From: Myroides phaeus
GTDB lineage: Bacteria; Bacteroidota; Bacteroidia; Flavobacteriales; Flavobacteriaceae
Length of the DNA stretch: 64,000 nt
Assembly (NCBI RefSeq): GCF_900099675.1
Contig: NZ_FNDQ01000001.1
Span: 124,001-188,000 of the forward strand
Direction of reading: 5' to 3'
Shown here piece by piece: positions 1 to 9,773 of the stretch. Below the pieces are notes generated by a model. It saw only the letters and a list, made by a program, of their open reading frames with translations. It did no database searches and was not told the origin of the DNA. Made by a program: the position numbers and the translations under genes. How positions within the stretch are numbered: position 1 is the first letter of the stretch; the number at the start of each line of letters is the position of its first letter.

Positions 1-93
1 AAGTACTATCAACACATCACAACCTAACTTCCCTCCTGTTTTACTTAATAAACAGAAAATACACTTTAAGTTATTTTCTTTTTTAAATAAGTT

Positions 94-108
94 TGGCACA
101 ATATCTGT
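94..108 (+). promoter_or_regulatory. sigma-54-like promoter candidate
   Basis: TGGCAC, five bases, then CTGT. This resembles the -24/-12 sigma-54 consensus (TGGCAC-N5-TTGC), with a good -24 half and a poor -12 half. A hairpin with a T-rich tail follows about 50 bases downstream with no ORF between. A very similar box lies at 41622-41636. Confidence 0.35.
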
Positions 109-153
109 AAATAGAAAATGTAACAACAAAATAACAAAATTTCTTTTTCATCA

Positions 154-187
154 AAAGTCCAATTACTCCAATAATTGGGCTTTTCTT
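154..187 (+). terminator. intrinsic terminator, plus strand
   Basis: The arms AGTCCAATTA and TAATTGGGCT pair with one G-U and are followed by TTTCTTTT. It ends either a short RNA starting near 120 or a gene left of the window. Confidence 0.6.
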
Positions 188-245
188 TTACATCTCAAAA
201 TAACTTAAACATATAGATTTCATTCTTAACCCAACTAACACAACA

Positions 246-279
246 AAAAAGGGATTACTCAATTGAGTAATCCCTTTTT
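246..279. terminator. terminator of the suf operon
   Basis: A perfect inverted repeat with arms beginning AAAAAGGGATTACTC and no unpaired loop beyond the central AATT. It is flanked by A and T runs, so it can work on both strands. It lies 26 bases past the sufD stop, so the suf transcript ends here and sufS/sufE are not cotranscribed in this window. Confidence 0.85.
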
Positions 280-304
280 ACTGTATAATAATTCTAAAAT
301 TCTA

Positions 305-1621
305 TTAGATATCAAACCCCATAGAAACACCAAGTTTACTTGCAATAACCTTAGCAACTTTAGATTTTAATTCTGGAATTTTTACAGACTCCATTACTTC
401 ATCTGTAAACGCATACATCAATAAAGCCTTAGCTTCTTTTTTCGGAATACCACGTTGACGCATATAGAACATAGCATCCTCGTTTAACTGTCCGATTGTA
501 CACCCGTGAGAACACTTAACATCATCAGCAAAAATCTCTAACTGAGGTTTAGCATAAATATTAGCTTTCTCACTTAACAAGATGTTATTACTCTTTTGGA
601 AACCATCTGTCTTTTGAGCAATTTTATCAACGTAAATTTTACCGTTAAACACCCCTACAGAGTTACCATCATAAATACCTTTATAATTTTGGTGACTCTC
701 ACAGTTTGGTTGATTGTGAGAAACTAATGTATAATGGTCAACGTGTTGTTTACCATCAATCAATGTAATTCCTTTTAACGTACTATCAATACGCTCACCA
801 TCTTGGTAAAAATTAAGGTTGTTTCTTGTCAATTTACCTCCAAAAGAGAATGTATGAACAGAAACTCTACTTTCTTGCTTTTGTTTAACGAAAGTATTGT
901 CAATTAACGTACCTGTTTCTAAGTCATTTTGCAACTTATAGAAATCAACAATAGCACGTTTATGCGCTACAATTTCAGTTACAGAGTTAGTAAACACGTT
1001 AGATTCAACGATACTTTGGTGTCTTTCTAAAATTTGTACGTGAGCATTTTCACCTACAACAACCAAGTTACGAGGTTGCACTAAAAGCGCTTGATCTTCA
1101 ACTGTAGATAAGTAAATAATCTCAATCGGTTTAGCAACCACAGTACTTTTAGGAATATTAATAAAAGCCCCTTCACTTGCAAAAGCAGTGTTCAAAGCAG
1201 TTAAACTATCCTCTTTATCAGCACAAGTATTGTAGAAAGAGTCGATAATCATTTTGTACTTCGGCTTAGTAAAAGCAGAAGACATTAAACAAACATCAAG
1301 TCCATCGTGTGTAGTTGACGATAAATGAGAACTAAAGATTCCATTGATAAATACCAATTTGTATGTATCAGAATCACTTAAGAAATACTTCTTAACGTCT
1401 TTATATTCAACCGCTACTTCATTTTTAGGAAAAACACTAAAATCATTCTTTAAAATAGAATTTAATGATGTGTACTTCCAAGCCTCCACTTTTTTAGTAG
1501 GGAAACCTTTATTTTCAAATGTCTTAAGACCTTCTAAACGGATATTGTGTAAACTTTCGTGTTCACTAAGTCCTTGTTCAAAAGCAACAAAAGACGATAA
1601 TAATTTATCTTTAAGCTCCAT
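305..1621 (-). CDS. sufD: Fe-S cluster assembly protein SufD
   Basis: SufD (438 aa) is a scaffold partner in the SufBC2D complex that builds Fe-S clusters in the cytoplasm. The C-terminal half (about residues 170-420) is the SufB/SufD beta-helix core, with the family-typical stretch CSHGCTIGQL followed by FYMRQRGIP, very like the equivalent [19 protein letters not shown] region of SufB in this operon. The N-terminal 150 residues are variable helices, as usual for SufD. It is the last gene of sufA-B-C-D, 54 bases after sufC, and ends just before a strong palindromic terminator. Length and context fit the family, and the assignment is secure. Confidence 0.96.
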   Translation of the reverse strand: MELKDKLLSSFVAFEQGLSEHESLHNIRLEGLKTFENKGFPTKKVEAWKYTSLNSILKNDFSVFPKNEVAVEYKDVKKYFLSDSDTYKLVFINGIFSSHLSSTTHDGLDVCLMSSAFTKPKYKMIIDSFYNTCADKEDSLTALNTAFASEGAFINIPKSTVVAKPIEIIYLSTVEDQALLVQPRNLVVVGENAHVQILERHQSIVESNVFTNSVTEIVAHKRAIVDFYKLQNDLETGTLIDNTFVKQKQESRVSVHTFSFGGKLTRNNLNFYQDGERIDSTLKGITLIDGKQHVDHYTLVSHNQPNCESHQNYKGIYDGNSVGVFNGKIYVDKIAQKTDGFQKSNNILLSEKANIYAKPQLEIFADDVKCSHGCTIGQLNEDAMFYMRQRGIPKKEAKALLMYAFTDEVMESVKIPELKSKVAKVIASKLGVSMGFDI

Positions 1622-1675
1622 AATTATTTCTTTGCAATTAGATTAAAATGATTGATTTATAAGATTCTATTGAGA

Positions 1676-2428
1676 CTATTTCCCTAAAGATTCTTTAATC
1701 CAATCGTATCCTTTTTCTTCTAATTCCAATGCTAATTCTTTTCCTCCTGTTTTCACAATTTTACCATCGTATAAAACGTGTACATAATCAGGAACGATAT
1801 AATCTAATAAACGTTGGTAGTGCGTAATTAAAACAACAGCGTTGTCTTCGCTTTTTAACTTGTTAACTCCATTAGCAACGATACGTAAAGCATCAATATC
1901 CAATCCAGAGTCTGTCTCATCAAGGATAGCTAATTTAGGCTCTAACATAGCCATTTGGAAAATCTCATTACGTTTTTTCTCACCACCAGAGAAACCTTCA
2001 TTAAGAGAACGCGACAAGAATTTTCTGTCGATTTCTAATAACTCAGCTTTTTCTTTGATTTTTTTCAACATTTCACTTGCAGGCATCTCTTCAAGACCTT
2101 GAGCCTTTCTTGATTCGTTGATAGCCGTTTTCATAAAGTTTGTCACAGAAACTCCAGGAATTTCAACTGGGTATTGGAAAGACAAGAAAACACCTTTATG
2201 AGCTCTTTCTTCTGGCCCTAATTCGTTTAACTCTTCTCCTTCTAAAATAATTTCACCTTCCGTTACTTCGAAAGCTTCATTACCAGTAATTACAGAAGAT
2301 AAAGTACTCTTACCAGCACCATTAGGTCCCATAATAGCGTGTACTTCACCAGCTTTAACTTCTAAATTAATTCCTTTTAATATTTCTTTATCTTCAACAC
2401 TTGCGTGTAAATTTTTTATCTGTAACAT
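1676..2428 (-). CDS. sufC: Fe-S assembly ATPase SufC
   Basis: SufC (250 aa) is the ABC-type ATPase of the SufBCD scaffold. It drives conformational change of SufB-SufD and is soluble, not a transporter subunit. Visible motifs are Walker A GPNGAGKST (34-42), the Q-loop region LSFQYP, the ABC signature FSGGE (146-150) and Walker B LAILDE followed by TDSGLD, the SufC-typical form. It sits between sufB (61 bases upstream) and sufD in one minus-strand operon. Confidence 0.97.
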   Translation of the reverse strand: MLQIKNLHASVEDKEILKGINLEVKAGEVHAIMGPNGAGKSTLSSVITGNEAFEVTEGEIILEGEELNELGPEERAHKGVFLSFQYPVEIPGVSVTNFMKTAINESRKAQGLEEMPASEMLKKIKEKAELLEIDRKFLSRSLNEGFSGGEKKRNEIFQMAMLEPKLAILDETDSGLDIDALRIVANGVNKLKSEDNAVVLITHYQRLLDYIVPDYVHVLYDGKIVKTGGKELALELEEKGYDWIKESLGK

Positions 2429-2489
2429 AAAATTGTCTTTTTAAATTTTTGAGGGTTTGTAAACTAAGTTGAACTAAGAATCTAACATC

Positions 2490-3938
2490 TTAACCAACAC
2501 TTCCTTCTAATGAAATTTCCAATAATTTTTGTGCTTCAACAGCAAACTCCATTGGCAATTTATTTAAAACTTCTTTAGAGAAACCATTAACGATTAAAGC
2601 GATAGCCTTCTCTGTAGGAATACCACGTTGGTTACAGTAGAAAATTTGATCTTCACCAATTTTACTTGTTGTAGCCTCGTGCTCAATTTGAGCTGTAGTA
2701 TTCTTAGCTTCAATGTAAGGGAAAGTATGAGCACCACATTCGTTACCCATTAACAATGAATCACATTGAGAGAAGTTTCTTGCGTTCTCAGCTCTTGGTC
2801 CCATATGAACCAATCCTCTATAACTATTTTGTGATTTACCAGCAGAAATACCTTTAGAAATAATCGTTGATTTTGTATTCTTACCTAAGTGAATCATTTT
2901 AGTACCTGTATCCGCTTGTTGGAAGTTATTTGTTACCGCAATTGAGTAGAACTCACCAACAGAATTATCTCCTTTTAAAACACAAGAAGGATATTTCCAA
3001 GTAACAGCAGAACCAGTTTCAACCTGAGTCCAAGAAATTTTTGCATTCTTCTCACAAAGACCTCTTTTCGTTACAAAGTTGAATACCCCTCCTTTACCTT
3101 CACTATCACCAGGGAACCAGTTTTGAACAGTAGAATACTTAATTTCAGCATCGTCCATTGCGATTAACTCAACAACAGCAGCGTGTAATTGGTTTTCATC
3201 ACGAGATGGAGCAGTACATCCCTCTAAATAAGAAACATAACTTCCTTCATCAGCGATAACTAACGTTCTTTCGAACTGACCAGTACCCGCTTGGTTAATA
3301 CGGAAATACGTAGATAATTCCATCGGACAACGAACACCCTTAGGAATATAACAGAAAGAACCATCTGAGAATACAGCAGAGTTTAATGCTGCATAGAAGT
3401 TATCTGTTTGAGGCACTACAGACCCTAAATATTTTTTAACTAACTCAGGGTGGTTTCTAATCGCTTCAGAAATTGAACAGAAAATAATACCACGCTCAGC
3501 CAAAGTTTCTTTAAAAGTAGTTGCTACGGAAACAGAGTCCATAACAATATCCATTGCAACACCAGACAATCTTTTTTGTTCATCTAAAGAGATACCCAGT
3601 TTTGCAAACGTTGCTAATAACTCAGGATCTACTTCGTCTAAACTCTTATATTGATCTTTTTTCTTTGGTGCAGAATAGTAAGAAATAGCCTGAAAATCAG
3701 GTTTAGTATATCTTACATTCGCCCATTCTGGTTCAACCATTTCCTTCCAAATACGGAAAGCCTCTAAACGCCATTCAGTCATCCATTCAGGCTCTTCTTT
3801 CTTTGCAGAAATAGCTCTAACAATATCTTCATTTAAACCAATAGGAAATGTCTCTGATTCTATATCAGTATAAAAACCATACTCATACTCCTTGGTTTCT
3901 AATTCTTTCTTTAAATCTTCTTCTGTATACTTACTCAT
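2490..3938 (-). CDS. sufB: Fe-S cluster scaffold SufB
   Basis: SufB (482 aa) is the main scaffold of the Suf pathway, assembling clusters with SufC and SufD. The N-terminal part carries the usual helical region, including [13 protein letters not shown]. The beta-helix core has the conserved [19 protein letters not shown] segment and the C-terminal stretch with [13 protein letters not shown] and FYCNQRGIP. The length matches bacterial SufB (about 480). It lies 104 bases downstream of the A-type carrier gene and directly before sufC. Confidence 0.97.
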   Translation of the reverse strand: MSKYTEEDLKKELETKEYEYGFYTDIESETFPIGLNEDIVRAISAKKEEPEWMTEWRLEAFRIWKEMVEPEWANVRYTKPDFQAISYYSAPKKKDQYKSLDEVDPELLATFAKLGISLDEQKRLSGVAMDIVMDSVSVATTFKETLAERGIIFCSISEAIRNHPELVKKYLGSVVPQTDNFYAALNSAVFSDGSFCYIPKGVRCPMELSTYFRINQAGTGQFERTLVIADEGSYVSYLEGCTAPSRDENQLHAAVVELIAMDDAEIKYSTVQNWFPGDSEGKGGVFNFVTKRGLCEKNAKISWTQVETGSAVTWKYPSCVLKGDNSVGEFYSIAVTNNFQQADTGTKMIHLGKNTKSTIISKGISAGKSQNSYRGLVHMGPRAENARNFSQCDSLLMGNECGAHTFPYIEAKNTTAQIEHEATTSKIGEDQIFYCNQRGIPTEKAIALIVNGFSKEVLNKLPMEFAVEAQKLLEISLEGSVG

Positions 3939-4042
3939 ATATTTTACTTAAAAGCAAATACGGTGTCGTACGCTTCTTTAATTTTAACTAATTATCAAAA
4001 AGGAAGAAAAACGAAATAAATCCCGCTTTTCTACCATGAGTC

Positions 4043-4372
4043 TTATAATGAAAAACTTTCACCACAACCACAAGTTCTACTTGCGTTAGGATTGTTGAAA
4101 TAGAATCCTTTTCCATTCAATCCTCCTGAATATTCTAAAGTAGTTCCTACAAGATATAAAAAGCTCTTTTTGTCAACAGCGATTTTTACACCATTGTCTT
4201 CAAAAACTTTATCATCTTCACCAACTTCGCGATCAAAATTTAATTGATAAGAAAGTCCGGAACATCCTCCACTTGTCACCCCTACGCGAACATAATCCAC
4301 TGTAGAATCAAACCCTTCATCTTCCATCAGAAGGGCGACGCGTTTACTCGCTATATCTGAAACCTTTATCAT
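4043..4372 (-). CDS. sufA: A-type Fe-S carrier (SufA/IscA/HesB family)
   Basis: This 109-aa protein carries or inserts Fe-S clusters. The three cluster-binding cysteines of the A-type family are present: Cys37 in SGGCSGLSY, and Cys101 and Cys103 in the C-terminal CGCGESF motif. It is the promoter-proximal gene of the suf operon, with a -7 box 38 bases upstream. The symbol follows from operon context, since sequence alone cannot separate SufA from IscA or ErpA. Confidence 0.92.
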   Translation of the reverse strand: MIKVSDIASKRVALLMEDEGFDSTVDYVRVGVTSGGCSGLSYQLNFDREVGEDDKVFEDNGVKIAVDKKSFLYLVGTTLEYSGGLNGKGFYFNNPNASRTCGCGESFSL

Positions 4373-4409
4373 ACCTTTTTTAAAATAGATTAGTTCTAAA
4401 TGTAAGATG

Positions 4410-4417
4410 CAAAGGTA
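4410..4417 (-). promoter_or_regulatory. -7 element of the suf operon promoter
   Basis: TACCTTTG on the minus strand matches the Bacteroidota TAnnTTTG element and gives a short 5' UTR before sufA. No clear -33 TTG is seen. Confidence 0.65.
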
Positions 4418-4420
4418 TTA

Positions 4421-5177
4421 TAAAAAAACGGTTTCTAATAGTAACTAACATATTTATAACGATTAGAAGTTTAAATACTAATATCAATAAAAACTATGGT
4501 TTGAACCCTGTTTTAATTATTTATTCCTAAGTGCTTTAGTAAAAAAACTACTAAAAATGGAACGCCAAAAACAACCGCAAAAAGCTACTTTCACTCCCTT
4601 TTAGTCTTAAAACTACTAAAAACCATATTTCATACGAATTCAAATTAATGAAAATATGGCCCTATTAAAATCAACTTACTATAAAACAATATTTTACATC
4701 TTTTTAAGGCAACTAATCCAACTATAAAATTCGGACTTTATTCCTTTAAAGACAAATGAAATGCTGAAAAAACATTTAACTCTTAGCTTTCGTTTATCAT
4801 CCTGACCCGTCCTGAAATAACTGTACAGTACAAAACAGGATTATCAACTATAACTGTACAGCTATAGTAGGACGAGACAAGGACGAGACAGCGTTTTCAA
4901 AAGAATGCTTGTATAGTGTATGTATAGTACTTGTATAGTGGTTGTATAAAATCTATGTAAAACTATACAACCAATATACATAAGCTTTACAAAAAGTATA
5001 CATACTCCATTTATAACATTAATCTAAAACGTTGCTATGATTGCCAAATCCTCAATTGGACTCGATTGTTAGATAAATAGTTATGAATTACTTAGCTAAA
5101 CTGAAAGCTAATTTTACCGTTGGTGTATCTTGTAAAAATGTGTATTTTGCACCTTACAACCAATAAACTAAATCATT
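4421..5177. other. gene-free spacer with several dyads
   Basis: About 750 bases with no convincing ORF. It holds CTGTACAG twice (4821-4828 and 4853-4860; the first lies inside the palindrome ACTGTACAGT), the tandem motif GGACGAGACA twice (4870-4891), several GTATAGT copies at 4910-4940, and a perfect 10-bp stem TGGTTGTATA/TATACAACCA at 4939-4948 and 4964-4973 with a 15-base loop. A possible promoter for the next gene is TTG at 5120 with TATTTTG at 5143. The role is unknown. Confidence 0.5.
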
Positions 5178-6038
5178 ATGAAATTATATGCTATCGAAAG
5201 TGGCAACTTTAAATTAGACGGAGGGGCTATGTTTGGCGTTGTTCCTAAAGTCATTTGGAACAAAACCAATCCTGCTGATAACAACAACCTGATTGAATTA
5301 GGTGCGCGACTTCTTCTAATTGAAGATGGCAATAAACTTATTCTGATTGACACTGGAATGGGTAATAAACAGTCTGAAAAATTCTTTGGATACTACAATC
5401 TTTGGGGAGAACACTCAATTGACAAATCTTTGGCAAAAGTAGGTTTTCACAGAGATGATATAACCGATGTGTTTTTAACTCACTTGCATTTTGACCACGT
5501 GGGTGGGGCTGTTAATTGGAATTCTGATAGAACAGGATACGTTAATGCCTTTAAAAATGCTAAATATTGGACTAATGATAGTCATTGGGATTGGGCAACA
5601 AAACCTAATCCAAGAGAAAAAGCATCTTTCTTGTCCGAAAATATACTTCCAATTCAAGAAAGTGGTGCTTTAAACTTTATACAACGTCCTGAAGGAGACT
5701 TACTGCACAATTCTGAATTAGGGTTTGATATTTTCTTTGCTGATGGGCATACGGAAAAACAGATGATTCCGATTATTAATTACAACGGACAAAAAATAGC
5801 TTATACAGCAGATTTATTGCCCACAGCAGGACATATTCCTCTTCCGTATGTAATGGGATATGACACGCGACCATTGCTAACAATGCAAGAAAAAGAAAAA
5901 TTTTTAAAAATAGCAACTGACGAAAATTGGCTTTTATTTTTAGAACATGATGCTCATAATGAAATCATAACCCTCCAACATACTGAAAAGGGAGTTCGTT
6001 TAAAAGACATACACAAAGCTAACAATATCTTAATTTAA
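5178..6038 (+). CDS. MBL-fold metallohydrolase
   Basis: A 286-aa metallo-beta-lactamase-fold hydrolase. It has the zinc motif THLHFDH (His102, His104, Asp106, His107), an upstream LILIDTGMG strand, a later GHTEKQM segment carrying the next zinc His, and an Asp in IAYTADLLP. No signal peptide is seen, so it is probably cytoplasmic. The substrate cannot be read from sequence; the fold and size fit the broad group that includes lactonase-like enzymes. It stands alone after a long spacer. A 14-bp palindrome ACGCTTTAAAGCGT (6049-6062) separates it from the next gene. Confidence 0.85.
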   Translation: MKLYAIESGNFKLDGGAMFGVVPKVIWNKTNPADNNNLIELGARLLLIEDGNKLILIDTGMGNKQSEKFFGYYNLWGEHSIDKSLAKVGFHRDDITDVFLTHLHFDHVGGAVNWNSDRTGYVNAFKNAKYWTNDSHWDWATKPNPREKASFLSENILPIQESGALNFIQRPEGDLLHNSELGFDIFFADGHTEKQMIPIINYNGQKIAYTADLLPTAGHIPLPYVMGYDTRPLLTMQEKEKFLKIATDENWLLFLEHDAHNEIITLQHTEKGVRLKDIHKANNILI

Positions 6039-6116
6039 TGTTAATACCACGCTTTAAAGCGTACAATTTGATACTTTTAAGGCGATGAAAATAAAATTTA
6101 CAATAAAATAAATATA

Positions 6117-7730
6117 ATGCGATTAATTAAACCTATTTACCTTTCTGCTGCTTTAGCGCTTGCTTTGACAAGTTGTGGTGGTGCAAAAATTGTATCTAAC
6201 ACACCAATCCAAGGTGTTGACAATTTACCTAAAAGAACATCAGAATTATCTGAAGAACAATTACAAAGATGGAGTCACTTAGACATTTTAAGAGACACAG
6301 TACCTGGAATGTCTGTTGATAGAGCTTATGAAGAAATCTTAAAAGGAAAAGCACTTCCTAAAAAAGTAATTGTAGGTGTAGTAGATTCAGGAATTGAAAT
6401 TGACCACGATGATTTAAAATCACACGTGTGGACAAATCCGAAAGAAATCGCTGGAAACAATATAGATGACGACAACAACGGATATGTTGATGATATTCAC
6501 GGATGGAACTTTTTAGGAGAGTCTGTTCACGAAAATATGGAATTAGTTCGTGTTGTTAGAAGAGGTGATGACGGTTCTGACCAATATAAAAGAGCTGTAA
6601 AACAACTTGACGAAGAAAGAAAAGAAGCGCTTGAAAGCAAAGTACGTTTAGATATGTTATTACGTGCGAACGAAAGAGTAGCTAAATTCTTAGATAAAAA
6701 AGATTATACGAAAGAAGATTTAGAGGCTATTCCTGATACAGCATCAGAGGAGGTAATTCACTCTAAAAATGTTATGTACGGAATTCTTGCTGGAGGTAGA
6801 GAATTATCTTGGTTAGATAGCTTTAAAGGTTATGTAGATAGCAAATTAAACTACCACTTAAACGTTGATTTTGATGGTCGTAAAATCGTTGGAGATAATC
6901 CTGCTGACATCAATGACAGAATATACGGTAATAACAATGTATTAGGCCCTGTTAGAGAAGAGGCTAAACACGGAACTCACGTTGCTGGTATTATTGCACA
7001 ATCTCGCCACAATAACTTAGGTGGAGACGGTGTTGCTTCTGACGTTGTAGAAATTATGGCTGTTAGAGCAGTGCCTGATGGAGATGAGTACGATAAAGAT
7101 ATTGCATTAGGTATTCGCTATGCAGTTGACAACGGAGCTAAAGTAATCAACGGAAGTTTTGGTAAATATTACGAAGAAAATAGCCAATGGGTTAGAGACG
7201 CAATTAAATACGCTGAAGAAAAAGACGTATTAATCGTTGTAGCTGCTGGAAATGATGCTATGGACTTAAACATTGAAGGTGGTGTGGAGCGTTACCCTAA
7301 TGACAATGTGAATATGGGACCAGAAATTTCAAATAACTTCTTAGTTGTTGGAGCTCTTAACCCTCAGTTTGGTAAAAATATGGTAGCTCGTTTTTCTAAC
7401 TACGGACACTATGATGTTGACGTATTTGCACCTGGTGTAAAAATCTATGCTACTGTTCCAAACAATACCTATGAGTACTTACAAGGAACATCAATGGCGT
7501 CTCCAAACGTAGCTGGTGTAGCTGCTTTAATTAGAGCTTACTACCCACAGTTTACTGCTGGTGAAGTTAAAAAAATCATTATGGATTCAGGTGTTGCTGT
7601 AAACTTTGATGTTGTAGTTGGAGAGAAAAAAGAAGTTAGAAACTTCCAATCTATTTCTACTTCAGGAAAATTTGTAAATGCATACAATGCTTTGTTATTA
7701 GCTGAAAAATTAGCTAATAACAAAAAATAA
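6117..7730 (+). CDS. subtilisin-like (S8) serine protease, lipoprotein
   Basis: A 537-aa S8 peptidase. The N-terminus is a lipoprotein signal ending in LTSC (Cys20), so the enzyme is probably anchored in an envelope membrane. The catalytic triad is Asp90 (VVDSGIEIDHDD), His285 (HGTHVAGI) and Ser459 (GTSMASPNVAG), with the oxyanion Asn379 in AAGND. About 190 residues lie between Asp and His, much longer than in classical subtilisins; the insertion is charged and helical. The start is supported by the signal peptide. Substrates are unknown. Confidence 0.93.
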   Translation: MRLIKPIYLSAALALALTSCGGAKIVSNTPIQGVDNLPKRTSELSEEQLQRWSHLDILRDTVPGMSVDRAYEEILKGKALPKKVIVGVVDSGIEIDHDDLKSHVWTNPKEIAGNNIDDDNNGYVDDIHGWNFLGESVHENMELVRVVRRGDDGSDQYKRAVKQLDEERKEALESKVRLDMLLRANERVAKFLDKKDYTKEDLEAIPDTASEEVIHSKNVMYGILAGGRELSWLDSFKGYVDSKLNYHLNVDFDGRKIVGDNPADINDRIYGNNNVLGPVREEAKHGTHVAGIIAQSRHNNLGGDGVASDVVEIMAVRAVPDGDEYDKDIALGIRYAVDNGAKVINGSFGKYYEENSQWVRDAIKYAEEKDVLIVVAAGNDAMDLNIEGGVERYPNDNVNMGPEISNNFLVVGALNPQFGKNMVARFSNYGHYDVDVFAPGVKIYATVPNNTYEYLQGTSMASPNVAGVAALIRAYYPQFTAGEVKKIIMDSGVAVNFDVVVGEKKEVRNFQSISTSGKFVNAYNALLLAEKLANNKK

Positions 7731-7750
7731 GAATACACAAAATTCACTTA

Positions 7751-7788
7751 AAAACTCCACACTATTCAAAAATAGCTGTGGAGTTTTA
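7751..7788 (+). terminator. terminator after the S8 protease
   Basis: ACTCCACA and TGTGGAGT pair across an inner CTATT/AATAG, followed by TTTTAATTT. It lies 14 bases before the next start codon. Confidence 0.75.
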
Positions 7789-7802
7789 ATTTCAAACACG
7801 AT

Positions 7803-9698
7803 ATGAAAAAACTATTACTATCACTTACAATTTGCGCCATATCTCTTTTTGAAGTTCAAGCTCAAAACAATCCAAATCCAGGATATTGGCAACAACACGT
7901 TGATTATACGATGGACGTTAAAATGGACGTTAAAAAGTTTAAATACAACGGTACACAAAAGCTTACTTATACTAACAACTCTACAGATACACTAAAAAAG
8001 GTTTTCTTTCATTTGTATTACAATGCATTTCAACCAAATAGTGATATGGATGCTTTATTAAAAAATATTGCTGATCCAGACTCGAGAATGGTTGATACTA
8101 AAACTGTTAGAGGTAGAAAAATACAAGAGAGTAGAATTTCAAAACTTACACAAGATGAAATAGGTTACTTAAAAGTATTAAATCTAAAACAAGATGGTGC
8201 TTCTGTTGACACGAAAGAAGTAGGAACTATATTAGAGGTAACATTAAAGTCTCCTATTGCTCCTAAATCTTCTACTGTTTTCACAATGAACTTTGAAGGA
8301 CAAGCGCCTAAAATGATTCGTAGAGCAGGTAGAGAGTCTAAAGAAGGTGTTGCCTTATCAATGTCTCAATGGTTCCCTAAAATAGCTGAATACGACTTTG
8401 AAGGTTGGCACGCAGAACAGTATTTAGGAAGAGAATTTCACAGTGTTTGGGGAGATTTTGACGTAAAAATTACGTTAGATAAAAGCTACATTGTAGGTGG
8501 TACTGGTGTTTTAGTTAACAACAATGAAATTGGATACGGTTATCAAGATAATGGCGTAACTGATATTCCTGCTAAAAAAGGAAAAGATTTAACTTGGCAT
8601 TTTAATGCTAAAAACGTGTTAGACTTTACTTGGGGAGCAGATCCTAACTTCATTCACGATACGTATGAAGGACCAAATGGTGTAAAACTACATTTCCTTT
8701 ATAAAGATAATCCTGCTATTAAAGAGAATTGGACAAAGTTACAGCCAGTTACAGCTGAACTTATGAAATTCTTTAATGAGAATGTAGGTCCTTATCCTTA
8801 TCCTCAATATTCAATTATTCAAGGTGGTGACGGAGGTATGGAATACTCTATGTGTACTTTAATCACAGGAGAAAGATCATTTCCAAGTTTGGTTGGAGTA
8901 ACTGCTCACGAATTAGCACATAGTTGGTTCCAACACGCATTAGCAACAAATGAAACTAAGCACGAATGGATGGACGAAGGATTTACTTCTTTTATCTCTG
9001 ACCTTGCGATGTTAAAAGTGATGCCAAAAGACCAACAAGAAGATGCAAATCCTTTTGGTTCTACATACAAAAGTTACTATAATTTAGTAGCTAAAAATAT
9101 GCAAGAGCCTTTAAGTACTCACGCAGATCACTACTTAACAAACAGAGCATATTCTATCTCAGCTTATAGTAGAGGTTCAATTTTCTTAACACAATTATCT
9201 TATTTAATTGGTTGGGATAATATGATGAAAACTCTTCAAACATATTATCAAGACTACAAGTTTACGCATCCAACGCCAAATGACTTTAAACGTACGGCAG
9301 AGCGTGTTACAGGAGCTAATTTAGATTGGTATATGACTGATTGGACACAAACGAATAATACGATTGATTATAGTGTTCAATTTGTAGAAGAAGTACAAAA
9401 AGACCAAACTTTAGTTACTTTAAAAAGAATTGGAAGAATGGGAATGCCTTTAGATATTCTTGTAGAATATGAAGATGGTACTATTGAAACATACTACGTT
9501 CCTTTTACTTCAATGCATTGGATTAAACCAAATCCTTACTTAGAATATGAAAGAACTGTATTATCAGGATGGGGATGGGCTCAACCAGAATACAAGTTTA
9601 TTATCAACAAACCTAAGAATACAATTAAAACTATTTTAATTGATCCAAGCCAATTTATGGCTGATGTGAATCAAGAAAATGGTATCTACAAAAAATAA
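7803..9698 (+). CDS. M1 family metallopeptidase (aminopeptidase)
   Basis: A 631-aa secreted M1 zinc aminopeptidase. The signal peptide runs from MKKLLL to about QAQ (20). The zinc site is HELAH (369-373) with the third ligand Glu392, exactly the HEXXH-x18-E spacing, and the exopeptidase motif GGMEYS is at 344-349. The N-terminal beta domain and the helical C-terminal part fit the family. It probably trims peptides in the periplasm or outside the cell. A terminator lies just upstream, so expression may come from its own promoter or from read-through. Confidence 0.94.
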   Translation: MKKLLLSLTICAISLFEVQAQNNPNPGYWQQHVDYTMDVKMDVKKFKYNGTQKLTYTNNSTDTLKKVFFHLYYNAFQPNSDMDALLKNIADPDSRMVDTKTVRGRKIQESRISKLTQDEIGYLKVLNLKQDGASVDTKEVGTILEVTLKSPIAPKSSTVFTMNFEGQAPKMIRRAGRESKEGVALSMSQWFPKIAEYDFEGWHAEQYLGREFHSVWGDFDVKITLDKSYIVGGTGVLVNNNEIGYGYQDNGVTDIPAKKGKDLTWHFNAKNVLDFTWGADPNFIHDTYEGPNGVKLHFLYKDNPAIKENWTKLQPVTAELMKFFNENVGPYPYPQYSIIQGGDGGMEYSMCTLITGERSFPSLVGVTAHELAHSWFQHALATNETKHEWMDEGFTSFISDLAMLKVMPKDQQEDANPFGSTYKSYYNLVAKNMQEPLSTHADHYLTNRAYSISAYSRGSIFLTQLSYLIGWDNMMKTLQTYYQDYKFTHPTPNDFKRTAERVTGANLDWYMTDWTQTNNTIDYSVQFVEEVQKDQTLVTLKRIGRMGMPLDILVEYEDGTIETYYVPFTSMHWIKPNPYLEYERTVLSGWGWAQPEYKFIINKPKNTIKTILIDPSQFMADVNQENGIYKK

Positions 9699-9706
9699 TT
9701 ATTTAA

Positions 9707-9733
9707 AAAAGCCACTTATGTGGCTTTTTTTTT
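9707..9733 (+). terminator. terminator after the M1 peptidase
   Basis: AAAGCCAC and GTGGCTTT with a TTAT loop, then a run of nine or more T. Confidence 0.9.
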
Positions 9734-9757
9734 GTCCTATTATTACGTTTGCTTTTC

Positions 9758-9765
9758 TACCTTTG
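9758..9765 (+). promoter_or_regulatory. rnpA promoter -7 element
   Basis: TACCTTTG, with TTG at 9732-9734 spaced 23 bases upstream. The predicted transcript starts only a few bases before the ATG at 9774, so it is leaderless or nearly so. Confidence 0.65.
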
Positions 9766-9773
9766 CAATCTCT

